A DNA stretch of 64,000 nucleotides, taken from assembly GCA_963662245.2 (NCBI GenBank), contig CAXXVQ010000002.1, positions 124,001 to 188,000 on the forward strand. The letters are read 5' to 3'. The notes below the pieces were generated by a model, which worked only from the letters and a program-made list of their open reading frames with translations, had not been told where the DNA came from and ran no database searches. Below, one piece after another: positions 17,063 to 25,235 of the stretch (its first letter is position 1; the number at the start of each line of letters is the position of its first letter). The stretch is from JAFGVL01 sp963662245. Lineage in GTDB: Bacteria > Bacteroidota > Bacteroidia > Bacteroidales > Paludibacteraceae. Both the position numbers and the translations under genes were made by a program.

Positions 17063-18004
17063 ATGAAACAAATATTTATTAATCCTACATCGAGCATCAT
17101 CAGAAGTGGGTGGCGCATTTTAATCTTTCTTATCTTGTTAATCGCAATAAGTTATGGTTTCACATACTTAGTAAAAACGACACTAGATCTTAGTACGAAG
17201 GGGCTTTTAGGAGATTTTATTCACGGTATTTCGGCTACCATAGCCATTATTATAGTTAGGAAATATCTGGAAAAAGAAAGCATCGCTTCAATGGGCTTAA
17301 AGTTTAATAGACTTACTGCTTTAGATCTGATTATAGGCATAACGATTGGGGCTTTGATTATGACAGGCATGTATTTCACCCTACTATCTTTAGGACTGAT
17401 TAAATTTGAAGGTTTTAGCTGGTGGAGTAATAATATTGGAGAAAATGCCAACATTAGTTTAGCCGGATTAGAAATTTTGTTAGGCTTACTATTGCAGGAT
17501 GTAATAATTGGATGGTGGGAAGAAATTACATTTAGAGGATTTTTTTTACAAAATATTAGTAAAGGTTTGAGTCTGAAGTGGGCGATTGCAATTACTACAA
17601 TAATTTTCGGTGTATTGCATGCATTAAATCCAAATGCAAGCATATTGAGCACTTGCCTAATTATAATAACAGCACTTTTATTAGTGTATGCGTATTTAAA
17701 AACGGGGCAATTGTGGCTGTCTATTGGTTTACATATAGGATGGAATTTCTTTCAATCTACAATTTATGGCTTTGGAGGTAGTGGCATACGCTTCCATAGT
17801 ATGATAACTCAAAGTCCGGTTGGATCGGATTGGCTAAACGGAGGTAGATTCGGTGCTGAAAATAGCATATTTATCTTACTTTTTATGTGTTTAGCAGCTT
17901 GGGGAATTAAGCTTTGGGTTTCAAAAACTCGTAAAACAAAAGATGATGGTTTTTTCAAGTTTCAAATTACAAATGAAGATTTTAATTTAAAATCTCAGGC
18001 TTAA
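17063..18004 (+). CDS. CPBP family intramembrane metalloprotease
   Basis: 313 residues with about eight membrane helices. All CPBP (CAAX protease/Abi) motifs are present: E153-E154-xxx-R158, H186 in FGVLHALN and H224-xxx-N228 in GLHIGWNFF. These residues bind the catalytic metal inside the membrane. Bacterial members act in signalling, bacteriocin immunity or unknown processing; no partner gene is adjacent, so the substrate is unknown. It stands alone between a divergent M16 peptidase and a convergent ATPase gene. The 80-bp downstream gap has no clear hairpin. Confidence 0.88.
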   Translation: MKQIFINPTSSIIRSGWRILIFLILLIAISYGFTYLVKTTLDLSTKGLLGDFIHGISATIAIIIVRKYLEKESIASMGLKFNRLTALDLIIGITIGALIMTGMYFTLLSLGLIKFEGFSWWSNNIGENANISLAGLEILLGLLLQDVIIGWWEEITFRGFFLQNISKGLSLKWAIAITTIIFGVLHALNPNASILSTCLIIITALLLVYAYLKTGQLWLSIGLHIGWNFFQSTIYGFGGSGIRFHSMITQSPVGSDWLNGGRFGAENSIFILLFMCLAAWGIKLWVSKTRKTKDDGFFKFQITNEDFNLKSQA

Positions 18005-18083
18005 AGCACGGCCTCCCCACCAATGTAAAGGTAGGATTAATCGCATCTGTACACTGAAATTATTCTTCCAATTCCCTCAAGTT

Positions 18084-19319
18084 TTAAGAATGGCTGATTA
18101 AGAAATCTGAGGCAGAAACAACATCTATTTGCATTTCTTCTTTATTAAATGTATCGGTTTGCGATAAGGTTACGATAATTCCTTTTTTCAAGTTAAAATC
18201 TGTCATTGCCTCATATAATCCATTTAGTTCTCTATTCATATTATCGGCATTTAACTCATAACAAACTTGTATTGCTTGGCTAATCACACCTTTTTCGAGC
18301 ACTAAGAAATCACATTCTCCTTTATGTTTGTAATAATAAATCTCCTTGCTTCGCCGACGCAAACTTAGATATATCAGATTCTCAAACTTATGCCCTATAT
18401 CCATCTTAAAGTTTGGTGTACAAACCTCTACTAAGCCCGAATCTATGACATAAATCTTCTTTGGATTCGCATTTTGCTTCTTAAGTGAATAATCAAAAAG
18501 TGGCACAAAATGAATTAAATAGGTCTGTTCTAAATGAGAAAAATACTCCAAAATGGTAGTTGCGGAACTTATCCCAAAAACTGACTTCAACTTATTTGCA
18601 GACACATAATTTCCAACATTATTTATCAAATAAAAGCACAATCGTTGAAGTGTACGCACATCTCTAATATTATATCTAACAGCAATATCTCTTACTAGAA
18701 TATCGTCGACCAAAGTGGTTAGTATTTCACTAAATCCGGTTTTCAGATACTCAGGAAAACCACCCTTTTGCATGTAGGACAATACGCTTTCTTCGTTATT
18801 TTCCAACTTATTAAATGCTAAAAACTCATTGTACGAGAATGGAAACAATTCTGTTGTAAGGTGCCTTCCGGTAAGACTCGTACCAAGCTCCTTACTCAAT
18901 AAAGAGGCATTAGAGCCGGTAACAAACACTTGAAAACCCTCATCCAATTTCTGTCTCACATATCGCTCCCAGCCTTTGATTATTTGTATCTCGTCAAACA
19001 TCAGAACTTGCGCATTGGCTTGTTTTATAAGTATATCTATTTTATAAAAATCGGTAATTTCCAACTCACAAAGCCGAGGGTCATCAAAATTGATATACAC
19101 TGCCTCCGAATACTTCTCTGTAAGTAGTTGATACAACAATGTACTTTTACCACATCTACGGATACCTGAAACTATACTCGCATAAGTATTTACTATGGAA
19201 ATTAAAGAAAATTTTTCGCGTTTTAGATTATCGTCTTTCGCTAAAATAGACTTTTTTTGCTCTTGCAAAATTAGTCCAAGCACTTCTTCTTGTATCATAA
19301 CAGTCTGTATTTTATACAA
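18084..19319 (-). CDS. AAA_14/DUF4143 family ATPase
   Basis: 411 residues. The P-loop GIRRCGKST lies at 52-60, Walker B VLMFDE at 105-110, followed by the sensor-like TGSNASLLS. The C-terminal half is DUF4143, ending with a restriction-like region, GHKFENLIYLSLRR...ECDFLV. The family is very abundant in Bacteroidota and its role is unknown. An in-frame ATG at 19298 (codon 8) is an equally possible start. A 27-bp perfect palindrome begins 6 bp upstream of the ATG at 19319 and may be an operator. There is no cotranscribed partner. Confidence 0.85.
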   Translation of the reverse strand: MYKIQTVMIQEEVLGLILQEQKKSILAKDDNLKREKFSLISIVNTYASIVSGIRRCGKSTLLYQLLTEKYSEAVYINFDDPRLCELEITDFYKIDILIKQANAQVLMFDEIQIIKGWERYVRQKLDEGFQVFVTGSNASLLSKELGTSLTGRHLTTELFPFSYNEFLAFNKLENNEESVLSYMQKGGFPEYLKTGFSEILTTLVDDILVRDIAVRYNIRDVRTLQRLCFYLINNVGNYVSANKLKSVFGISSATTILEYFSHLEQTYLIHFVPLFDYSLKKQNANPKKIYVIDSGLVEVCTPNFKMDIGHKFENLIYLSLRRRSKEIYYYKHKGECDFLVLEKGVISQAIQVCYELNADNMNRELNGLYEAMTDFNLKKGIIVTLSQTDTFNKEEMQIDVVSASDFLISHS

Positions 19320-19325
19320 ATATAA

Positions 19326-19352
19326 AAAGTTTTCATTATTAATGAAAACTTT
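19326..19352. promoter_or_regulatory. 27-bp perfect palindrome, candidate operator of the DUF4143 ATPase gene
   Basis: The half-site AAAGTTTTCATTA (19326-19338) is followed by a single T and then its exact inverse TAATGAAAACTTT (19340-19352). A related half-site AATAATGAAAAT follows at about 19360. It lies 6 bp upstream of the ATPase start, where a repressor or autoregulator would bind. The binding protein is unknown. Confidence 0.55.
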
Positions 19353-19401
19353 CTTCCACTAATAATGAAAATATTTAAGATACAGATGAATGCAGAAAGC
19401 C

Positions 19402-19520
19402 AATTGCGCGAATTACAGGAATTAACGCAAAATTTTTTCTATTGCGTAGAGACGGTGCGCGCACCGTTCTCTACTGGCTACATTACTAACACTTCACCCC
19501 TAAATCCGCTAAAGGAGACT
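19402..19520. repeat. 119-bp dispersed repeat, copy 2
   Basis: This is the second copy of the element at 16769-16887, in the same orientation and about 94% identical, again with the GGTGCGCGCACC palindrome at its core. Confidence 0.93.
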
Positions 19521-19556
19521 TACAGTAAAAACACAAACAATCATTTTTCCCATTTA

Positions 19557-19584
19557 TTGCCGTTGGTTGAAACCGAGGACAATG
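19557..19584. repeat. REP-like unit (CGTTGGTTGAAACCGAGG)
   Basis: It starts with TTGCCGTTGGTT as the left unit at 15305 does, with a decayed right arm (AAACCGAGGACAA). This is a single, unpaired copy of the same repeat family. Confidence 0.7.
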
Positions 19585-19678
19585 AAAAACAAAAAACAGC
19601 TCGCGGATATCTATCCGTGTGTTGTTTTACAGAACAAGCAAAGCACAAATAAATATTTGCGCTAGCAAAAGAAACAAA

Positions 19679-19711
19679 AAAACTCCAACCTAAACAGGCT
19701 GGAGTTTTTTC
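19679..19711 (-). terminator. Intrinsic terminator of the ABC-F gene
   Basis: The stem ACTCCAACCT/AGGCTGGAGT with a short loop is flanked by A-runs and T-runs on both sides. It lies 34 bp beyond the stop of the ABC-F gene at 19745 and could act in both directions. Confidence 0.85.
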
Positions 19712-19744
19712 ATATCAATAGCGTCAATTTGCGCAATTCGCGTT

Positions 19745-21382
19745 CTAACTCTTCTTTTCCAATTCATTAAGGTGTTCCATTTTCTTTTTAGCAAGAAAAC
19801 CTTTGATATCTTCTAGGTGCTCTACCACTTTTTTGTTTCCGAACTCGTACACTTTAGTTACCAGTCCGTCAAGGAAATCACGGTCGTGAGATACCAAAAT
19901 CAGCGTACCGTCATAGTTCAATAAGGCTTCTTTTAAGATGTCCTTTGTTTTCATATCCAAGTGGTTGGTAGGCTCATCCAGAATCAGCAAGTTTACCGGT
20001 TCAAGTAGCAACTTAATCATAGCCAAGCGTGTACGCTCACCACCGGAAAGCACTTTCACCTTTTTGTTGATATCTTCACCGCTAAACATAAACGCGCCTA
20101 GGTAATCTTTGATTTTCGTACGCACATCACCTTTGGCAATATCATCTATGGTTTGGAATACGGTTACATTCTCATCCAACATAGACGCTTCATTCTGCGC
20201 AAAATATCCTATCTGAGTATTGTGCCCAAGCTGTAAAGTACCATCATGCTCAATCTCATTCATGATACACTTCACAAGGGTAGATTTACCCTCACCATTC
20301 TTCCCAACAAATGACACCTTCTCTCCTCTTTCGATAGTCAGATTGGCATTTGAGAAAATAAGTTTATCGCCATAGGTTTTACCCACGCCTTCACAAATCA
20401 CAGGATAAGTTCCTGAGCGAGGTGATGGCGGGAAACGCAAACGCAAACGAGAAGTATCTTCCTCATCCACCTCCACAAGTTCTAGTTTCTCGAGCATCTT
20501 CACACGGCTTTGTACCTGATGCGTTTTAGAGTAAGTACCCTTGAAGCGTTCAATAAACTCCATGTTTTCGGCAATCATTTTTTGTTGCTCGTCATATTGT
20601 TTTTGTTGCTGCTCACGGCGCTCTTTACGCAAAACTAAATACTGCGAATAGTTTACGGCATAGTCATAAATCTGCCCCATAGTAACCTCTATGGTTCGGG
20701 TAGTGATATTATCTACGAATGCACGGTCGTGAGAAATCAGAATCACGGCTTTCGCTTGGTTAACTAAGAAGTCTTCGAGCCATTGGATAGATTCAATATC
20801 CAAGTGGTTAGTAGGCTCATCCAGCAATATCAAATCAGGGTTTTGCAAGAGGATTTTAGCCAGCTCAATACGCATACGCCAGCCCCCACTAAACTCAGTT
20901 GTAGGGCGAGTAAAATCCGAACGCTCAAAACCAAGACCAAGCAAAGTTTTCTCAACTTCAGCATCGTAATTGATTTCCTCGATAGAGTAATATCGTTCGC
21001 TCAATTCCGAAACATCTTCAATCAGTTTAGCGTACTCTTCTGATTCATAATCTGTACGCACAGTAAGCTGCTCATTGATTTCATCAATTTGGCGTTTCAT
21101 CTCAAAAATCTCAGAAAAAGCCTGTGCCGTCTCATCAAAAACAGTACGGTCATTATCTGTCATCAGGTGCTGAGGAAGGTAAGCGATAACGGTACCCTTA
21201 GGTGCTGATACTTTCCCACGAGTTGGGTTTTGCACTCCTGCCAAAATCTTTAGCATAGTACTTTTACCTGCACCATTTTTACCCATTAGGGCTATGCGAT
21301 CTTTCTCATTGATAGAGAAATTGATATCCTTAAAAAGTGTTTGTCCGCCGAATTCTACGGCAAGTCCGTCAACTGTAATCAT
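19745..21382 (-). CDS. ABC-F family ATPase (ribosome-associated)
   Basis: 545 residues with two ABC domains and no membrane part. First domain: Walker A GKNGAGKST (34-42), signature FSGGW, Walker B LILLDEPTNHLD. Second domain: Walker A GKNGEGKST and signature LSGGERTRLA. A charged linker with the P-site motif (LRKERREQQQKQ) joins them. ABC-F proteins bind the ribosomal E site and rescue or tune translation; the subclass (YbiT/Uup-like) is not certain. It lacks the C-terminal coiled coil found in the paralogue at 25236-27176. It is terminated by a strong hairpin. Confidence 0.92.
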   Translation of the reverse strand: MITVDGLAVEFGGQTLFKDINFSINEKDRIALMGKNGAGKSTMLKILAGVQNPTRGKVSAPKGTVIAYLPQHLMTDNDRTVFDETAQAFSEIFEMKRQIDEINEQLTVRTDYESEEYAKLIEDVSELSERYYSIEEINYDAEVEKTLLGLGFERSDFTRPTTEFSGGWRMRIELAKILLQNPDLILLDEPTNHLDIESIQWLEDFLVNQAKAVILISHDRAFVDNITTRTIEVTMGQIYDYAVNYSQYLVLRKERREQQQKQYDEQQKMIAENMEFIERFKGTYSKTHQVQSRVKMLEKLELVEVDEEDTSRLRLRFPPSPRSGTYPVICEGVGKTYGDKLIFSNANLTIERGEKVSFVGKNGEGKSTLVKCIMNEIEHDGTLQLGHNTQIGYFAQNEASMLDENVTVFQTIDDIAKGDVRTKIKDYLGAFMFSGEDINKKVKVLSGGERTRLAMIKLLLEPVNLLILDEPTNHLDMKTKDILKEALLNYDGTLILVSHDRDFLDGLVTKVYEFGNKKVVEHLEDIKGFLAKKKMEHLNELEKKS

Positions 21383-21444
21383 TTATATAGTGAATAGTTA
21401 ATAATTGTCTGCATTAAGATTTTTAGGATTTAATGATTATAAGA

Positions 21445-21867
21445 TTAAATCCCTTTATTACTTGATTTGTATGCTTTGTTATCAAGGTGATTAATATTAT
21501 ATACTCGTTTAAAATCTAAACTTCTTCCTCCAAAATTTATTAAAAGTCCAATAGGAAGATTATATGCCTGACAGTAATTCATTGCTTGTGCAAGGTGAAC
21601 ATCTTCAAGTTTTGCCACAGCCTTTAGCTCAAGCATAATATTCTTCTCAACAAAAAAATCAACTCGTCTTGTACCAATATCAAATCCTTCATAGAATATT
21701 GACATCTCCATTTCTCTCTCAAATTCTAATCCTTTTTTATGCATTTCAATTGACAAAGCTCTTTGATAAATCACCTCTTGAAACCCACTACCAAGAGTAG
21801 AATGAACCTTCATGGCACAACCAATAATTTTCTCTGTAAGTTCTTTATGTTGCATAAATAAATCCAA
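21445..21867 (-). CDS. GxxExxY family protein (PD-(D/E)XK-like)
   Basis: 140 residues. The name-giving motif is G28-F-Q-E31-V-I-Y34, followed by the nuclease-like core RRVDFFVEKNIMLELKAV. The C-terminal MNYCQAYNLPIGLLINFG is typical. Proteins of this family are very common in Bacteroidota and environmental genomes and have no proven role. It stands alone with its own TATCTTTG box 48 bp upstream, downstream of a 163-bp spacer. The nuclease assignment rests on the family fold, not on data for this group. Confidence 0.85.
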   Translation of the reverse strand: MDLFMQHKELTEKIIGCAMKVHSTLGSGFQEVIYQRALSIEMHKKGLEFEREMEMSIFYEGFDIGTRRVDFFVEKNIMLELKAVAKLEDVHLAQAMNYCQAYNLPIGLLINFGGRSLDFKRVYNINHLDNKAYKSSNKGI

Positions 21868-21915
21868 TTAATCTGAGAATCCTATTAATCCTATTTCTGA
21901 CTTTTTCTAGGCTCG

Positions 21916-21923
21916 CAAAGATA
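21916..21923 (-). promoter_or_regulatory. -7 promoter box for the GxxExxY gene
   Basis: Minus strand TATCTTTG, 48 bp before the ATG at 21867. Confidence 0.6.
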
Positions 21924-22030
21924 GAAATTACAATTAATAATTAATAGAGAACAATTAATACAAATTAAAAACAAAACGCCCACCATTTCTGATGAGCGTA
22001 ATTATTCATTGTTAATTATTAACTGTTAAC

Positions 22031-22327
22031 TTATTGCTTTCCCCTTACAGCTTCAAACTTATGCTGCATTTGATTAGTTTTACCCGGTTTGTTATCAAAC
22101 TTAGCCGTACAATACACTCGCTCAGAATCGGCTTCCAATATCGCATTGGCTTTTGAAATTACCTCCAAGCACTGCTCCATCGTATCACATTCTACTATTG
22201 TCCCCATAGGTGTAAACTGGCTATTGTATGGCAATGTGTCTATCATCTCCACCACCTTCTTTACATATTGGCTCACATGCGCTCCCTTATCTGTAGGAAA
22301 TATTGCAAATTCCATTATTACTGACAT
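22031..22327 (-). CDS. MTH1187/YqgV-type thiamine-binding protein
   Basis: 98 residues from the ATG at 22327, which gives MSVIMEFAIFPTDKG, the standard family start; an ATG 36 bp upstream would reach into the gap before the neighbouring gene and adds unrelated residues. The beta-alpha fold motifs VIMEFAIFP, MGTIVE and YNSQFTPMG match DUF77/thiamine-binding proteins, small cytoplasmic proteins that bind thiamine and form tetramers. It lies 13 bp after the stop of the disrupted gene at 22341-24053 and was probably cotranscribed with it before the IS insertion. Confidence 0.85.
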   Translation of the reverse strand: MSVIMEFAIFPTDKGAHVSQYVKKVVEMIDTLPYNSQFTPMGTIVECDTMEQCLEVISKANAILEADSERVYCTAKFDNKPGKTNQMQHKFEAVRGKQ

Positions 22328-22660
22328 AATTCTAAAAATTTTAAATTGATTTAAACGCTCCACATTGAAAAACCTTATCTACATCAAAGTCATAACGAGA
22401 AAGGCAACACATCATATCATGAAATTCATCATTATAATAATATTCCTTGCACATCATACATTTTGAAGGAATAGGAATACGCTCAAGGTCAATACGCTCC
22501 TGATAGCGCTCATAGGCTTCCTCTTCAAAAAGCTCTAACTCGATATTTTCCACCGCTTTTAATAACTCATCATATACATACTGCAAAAAGCAAGCATGCT
22601 TATACACTTCCCACTCTTCACTTAACTCGCTAGAATGAACTATCTTATTAAAATAAATAA

Positions 22661-23709
22661 TGCGAATTAAGGGTTGAAATTAAAATATCAAATTAATAAA
22701 AGCAGCAGCAATTCTTCCACATATAAAGGTCAATAAACCACTAGTAGAACGAACCTTGCTGGCTATTTGTATTTTTGTTTTTTCATTTAACCAGTTGAAA
22801 AGCGATTCAATTGGCTGTCTTACAGTTGAAACGGCTGAGGAATATAAATCAGCCCAAGCCTTATTTTGTTGTTTTTCCCATTCTGTTTGTCCTTTAATTG
22901 CCTTTACAGGAGTTAAAATGGACAAGTTGTTTGTTTTCTTTTTCTCAGACCAGAATTCAGCATTTGAATAAGCTTTGTCTGCAACAATAGTACGGTTATA
23001 CATGTCTTGAGAAGCTTCTTTAAGCATACATAAATCATGTTTTGAAGCCTCTGTGAAAAGCATTTGTTCTGGATGAGGCAAATGTCCTTTTCGTCTAAAA
23101 GAAATGGCGTGTAACTTCAATCCATAATAGTATATACCTTTGGTAGAGCAAAAGCCCTTGTCAGTAATTTCTTGTGCCACTTTTGAATTTCTTTTTCCTG
23201 AACATATTATAATTGGCATAGAGTCTACAAGACTAATTTCTTTATCACAATCATTTGGCACAAAGTCATTAAACAAAGACAATGTAAGAGCTTTAAAGCC
23301 TTCATTGAGTCTATTTATCCTTGTGTTGAAAGCCACATATGATGTGAGTTTTGGAAACCATTCACGAAGATGCTCACTTGCAAATTCATGAATCTTTTTC
23401 ACTTTGTGATGTTCTTCAACTTGCATTACATACAAGTAAATGCTCATAGCCTCTTGGTCTGTAAATTTTGGCTGATCATTGTTGCTAAAGCGTTGACAAA
23501 TATATTTTATCTCTTTATCGTATTGCTCACATACATAGCAATAGATTTTTATTAGTTTTATAGCCTTATCCTTGGGTATCATAATTAGAATAAATCGTGG
23601 ATGATTTTTCATCTAATTTAATGATATTCAAGGATATAACAAAATATGTACCCGCTTATTTTGCTGTATCACAGCACTTTATTTATCTTTTTTCAACCCT
23701 TAATTCGCA
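22661..23709. mobile_element. IS982-family insertion sequence, complete, 1049 bp
   Basis: Perfect 19-bp terminal inverted repeats TGCGAATTAAGGGTTGAAA lie at 22661-22679 and 23691-23709. They are flanked by the 7-bp direct repeat TAAATAA at 22654-22660 and 23710-23716. One transposase gene fills the interior. Intact ends, an intact transposase and an exact target duplication show a recent insertion. Confidence 0.96.
22680..23612 (-). CDS. IS982-family DDE transposase
   Basis: 310 residues, full length. Candidate catalytic residues are D130 (LVDSMPI), D212 (VADKAY) and E269 (RQPIESLFNW), with the family's KGFCSTKGIYYYGLKLH block at 152-168. The stop codon starts immediately after the left inverted repeat. 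An internal ATG at codon 11 is an alternative start. It cuts and pastes the element at A/T-rich targets. It is encoded on the same strand as the gene it interrupts. Confidence 0.95.
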   Translation of the reverse strand: MKNHPRFILIMIPKDKAIKLIKIYCYVCEQYDKEIKYICQRFSNNDQPKFTDQEAMSIYLYVMQVEEHHKVKKIHEFASEHLREWFPKLTSYVAFNTRINRLNEGFKALTLSLFNDFVPNDCDKEISLVDSMPIIICSGKRNSKVAQEITDKGFCSTKGIYYYGLKLHAISFRRKGHLPHPEQMLFTEASKHDLCMLKEASQDMYNRTIVADKAYSNAEFWSEKKKTNNLSILTPVKAIKGQTEWEKQQNKAWADLYSSAVSTVRQPIESLFNWLNEKTKIQIASKVRSTSGLLTFICGRIAAAFINLIF

Positions 23710-24140
23710 TAAATAAATGATTTTGTGTATTGAAGCACTTCACGCAACTTCTTTTTGACGGGGCTATAATTAAGAGAAAAAACAAACCCCCTCATAAATT
23801 GGCAGGTCAGAGTTGAGTTTGGGGGCATTACATACAAATAAGTGTTCCAATATTTATGCTTTAGCTTTAAATTATCAGCACAAGTGCACTGAGATTTATC
23901 TAAGTCATCAATATATCGCATAGGGATTTCCTCAGTCTCAAGAGAATCATAATTTACAACCGTAAAATTACCATCCTCAAGACATGAAGCAATCACTTCA
24001 AGCAAGCCTAAAAATCGTTCCGGTAAAACTTTAGCTTTTCCCATACTCAACACTTTATCATCCTGATACCAAAGCTAATAAATAAAATCAAAAAAGCCAA
24101 CACCTAATTTATTCAGATATTGGCTAAAACATATTTATTA

Positions 24141-24722
24141 CTACAGACTTTTTAAATCAAGTTTTCGCATCTCTTCAAAAAACTCCATAAACTCAACACG
24201 ATACTCTTCTTTATACATTCTCAATTCAGTAACTGCTGTACCCATACCAGATATACCATTAGTTCGCTTATCCATTCTCCTTAACACCTGCTCGATTTTT
24301 GATTCATTAGCATAGTTATAAAGCAAATTCTCCATTTTCATATACTTCAGCCAACGAAGAGTCCGCTCAGGCAAGTATGATTTATTTTTAGTCAAGAGTT
24401 TATATTGTTTTTGGCTAAAGTCTTGTAAAGTGGCATCTGAATAATGCAACCAGTTCTCTGCCAAAATATGATCATAAAAGATATCCATAATCACAGGCGC
24501 AAACTTACTGTATCTCTCATGTAGGCGAGCTGTTCCTTGTCGGAAAAGCGGATGCGTATCAGCAAAATCATCTATAGCACGGTGAATCCTTATTCCCTGC
24601 TGAATCTCTTCAGGGTATCCCAACATAGCCTTCTTTCCTTTAACGGCATCAGCCATAAAGTTCCCTACCGAAACGAATTCAGGATGCTCTTTTGTCAAAT
24701 ATAAATGGGCGAGAAAATTCAT
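24141..24722 (-). CDS. acpH: Acyl carrier protein phosphodiesterase
   Basis: 193 residues from the ATG at 24722, which gives MNFLAHLYLT, the conserved start of this family; an ATG 42 bp further up only adds a hydrophobic leader and was rejected. Motifs GNFMADAVKG, GIRIHRAIDDFADTHP and MDIFYDHILAENW carry the HD-type histidines and aspartates. The enzyme removes the 4'-phosphopantetheine arm from holo-ACP. Upstream lies a set of four structured hairpins rather than an obvious promoter. It is probably monocistronic. Confidence 0.88.
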   Translation of the reverse strand: MNFLAHLYLTKEHPEFVSVGNFMADAVKGKKAMLGYPEEIQQGIRIHRAIDDFADTHPLFRQGTARLHERYSKFAPVIMDIFYDHILAENWLHYSDATLQDFSQKQYKLLTKNKSYLPERTLRWLKYMKMENLLYNYANESKIEQVLRRMDKRTNGISGMGTAVTELRMYKEEYRVEFMEFFEEMRKLDLKSL

Positions 24723-24777
24723 GACTAATGGGACTAATGTGCAAAATAGGAATAATAAGAACAATTGAACTAATGAT

Positions 24778-24976
24778 AAACCCTCCTAGTGGTCTTTAGA
24801 CCCTAGGAGCGGTTACCTTATGCAAACCCTTTTAGTGGTCGAAGACCCTAAAAGCGGTTATCGTACTTCATTTCAAACCGCCCTTAAGGTTTACAACCGT
24901 TAAGTGGGTTAATTAAGCTATTGAATGGTTAAAGACTAAATTAACCGCAGTTAGGACTTATAGCCGCTAACTAGGT
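24778..24976. repeat. Array of four covarying REP-like hairpins
   Basis: Elements at 24778-24815 and 24824-24860 (forward) and 24876-24910 and 24941-24976 (inverse) share one design: AACC, a variable stem, an unpaired base, GGTC/GGTT/GGCT, a 3-4 nt loop, the complement of each, then CGGTT. The variable stems are CTCCTAG/CTAGGAG, CTTTTAG/CTAAAAG, CTTAA/TTAAG and AGTTAG/CTAACT, so both arms changed together. The array lies between acpH and tRNA-Arg. Confidence 0.85.
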
Positions 24977-24987
24977 ATACTAAGAAG

Positions 24988-25059
24988 TGACCTCGAGGAG
25001 ATTCGAACTCCTATCGTCAGAACCGGAATCTGAAATTCTATCCATTGAACTACGAGGCC
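24988..25059 (-). tRNA. tRNA-Arg (anticodon CCG)
   Basis: The cloverleaf reads from 25059 leftward: acceptor GGCCTCG pairs with CGAGGTC (one G-U), the anticodon arm TCAGA-TTCCGGT-TCTGA shows anticodon CCG, and the T arm contains GTTCGAATC. The discriminator base is A, and CCA is not encoded. A TATCTTTG promoter box lies 12 bp upstream. Confidence 0.97.
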
Positions 25060-25071
25060 ATTTTGTGTGCA

Positions 25072-25079
25072 CAAAGATA
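25072..25079 (-). promoter_or_regulatory. -7 promoter box for tRNA-Arg
   Basis: Minus strand TATCTTTG, 12 bp before the tRNA 5' end, a normal distance for a stable RNA promoter. Confidence 0.75.
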
Positions 25080-25183
25080 AGAACTGGAATGAAGAATGAT
25101 GAATTTAGAGTGAAGAATATTTCTAGAACAAGATATTCTCGATGCTTAGAACTTCTGGTTAAACATTTCTACATCGTTTTACC

Positions 25184-25191
25184 TATCTTTG
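25184..25191 (+). promoter_or_regulatory. -7 promoter box for the second ABC-F gene
   Basis: TATCTTTG, 44 bp before the TTG start at 25236. Confidence 0.65.
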
Positions 25192-25235
25192 CTGCTGCTA
25201 ATTCTTAATTATTCATTCTAAATTCATAATTAACA

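Larger units (their letters stand above)
19320..19744. other. Intergenic gap with palindrome, dispersed repeats and terminator
   Basis: 425 bp between the ATPase and ABC-F genes, both leftward. From left to right it holds a 27-bp palindrome, a 119-bp repeat copy, a lone REP-like unit, the ABC-F terminator, and at about 19722-19746 a fragment resembling the left part of the 119-bp repeat in inverse orientation. A 95-codon open frame across it runs through the repeat and is not a gene. Confidence 0.75.
22341..24053 (-). pseudogene. Unknown cysteine-rich protein gene, interrupted by an IS982-type element
   Basis: Two fragments flank the insertion sequence: 23710-24053 (N-terminal 115 codons) and 22341-22660 (C-terminal part). 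Removing the element and one copy of the 7-bp target duplication rejoins them in frame, giving a protein of about 218 residues without any stop. The C-terminus has CMMC and a later CC...C set, suggesting a metal-binding ribbon. I do not recognise the family. No signal peptide is visible. The exact repair implies a recent insertion. The short C-terminal frame could start at a GTG at 22607 but is unlikely to be expressed alone. Confidence 0.85.

Noticed and set aside
19365..19652. 95-codon plus-strand ORF in the gap before the ABC-F gene
   Set aside because: It runs through the 119-bp dispersed repeat and a REP unit, has no homologue-like features and no promoter or ribosome site.
24723..24764. 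N-terminal hydrophobic extension of AcpH
   Set aside because: The family starts at MNFLAHLYL; ACP phosphodiesterase is cytoplasmic and needs no leader.
24987..25208. 73-codon plus-strand ORF over the tRNA-Arg
   Set aside because: It is the complement of the tRNA and its promoter; a clear tRNA cloverleaf explains the sequence.
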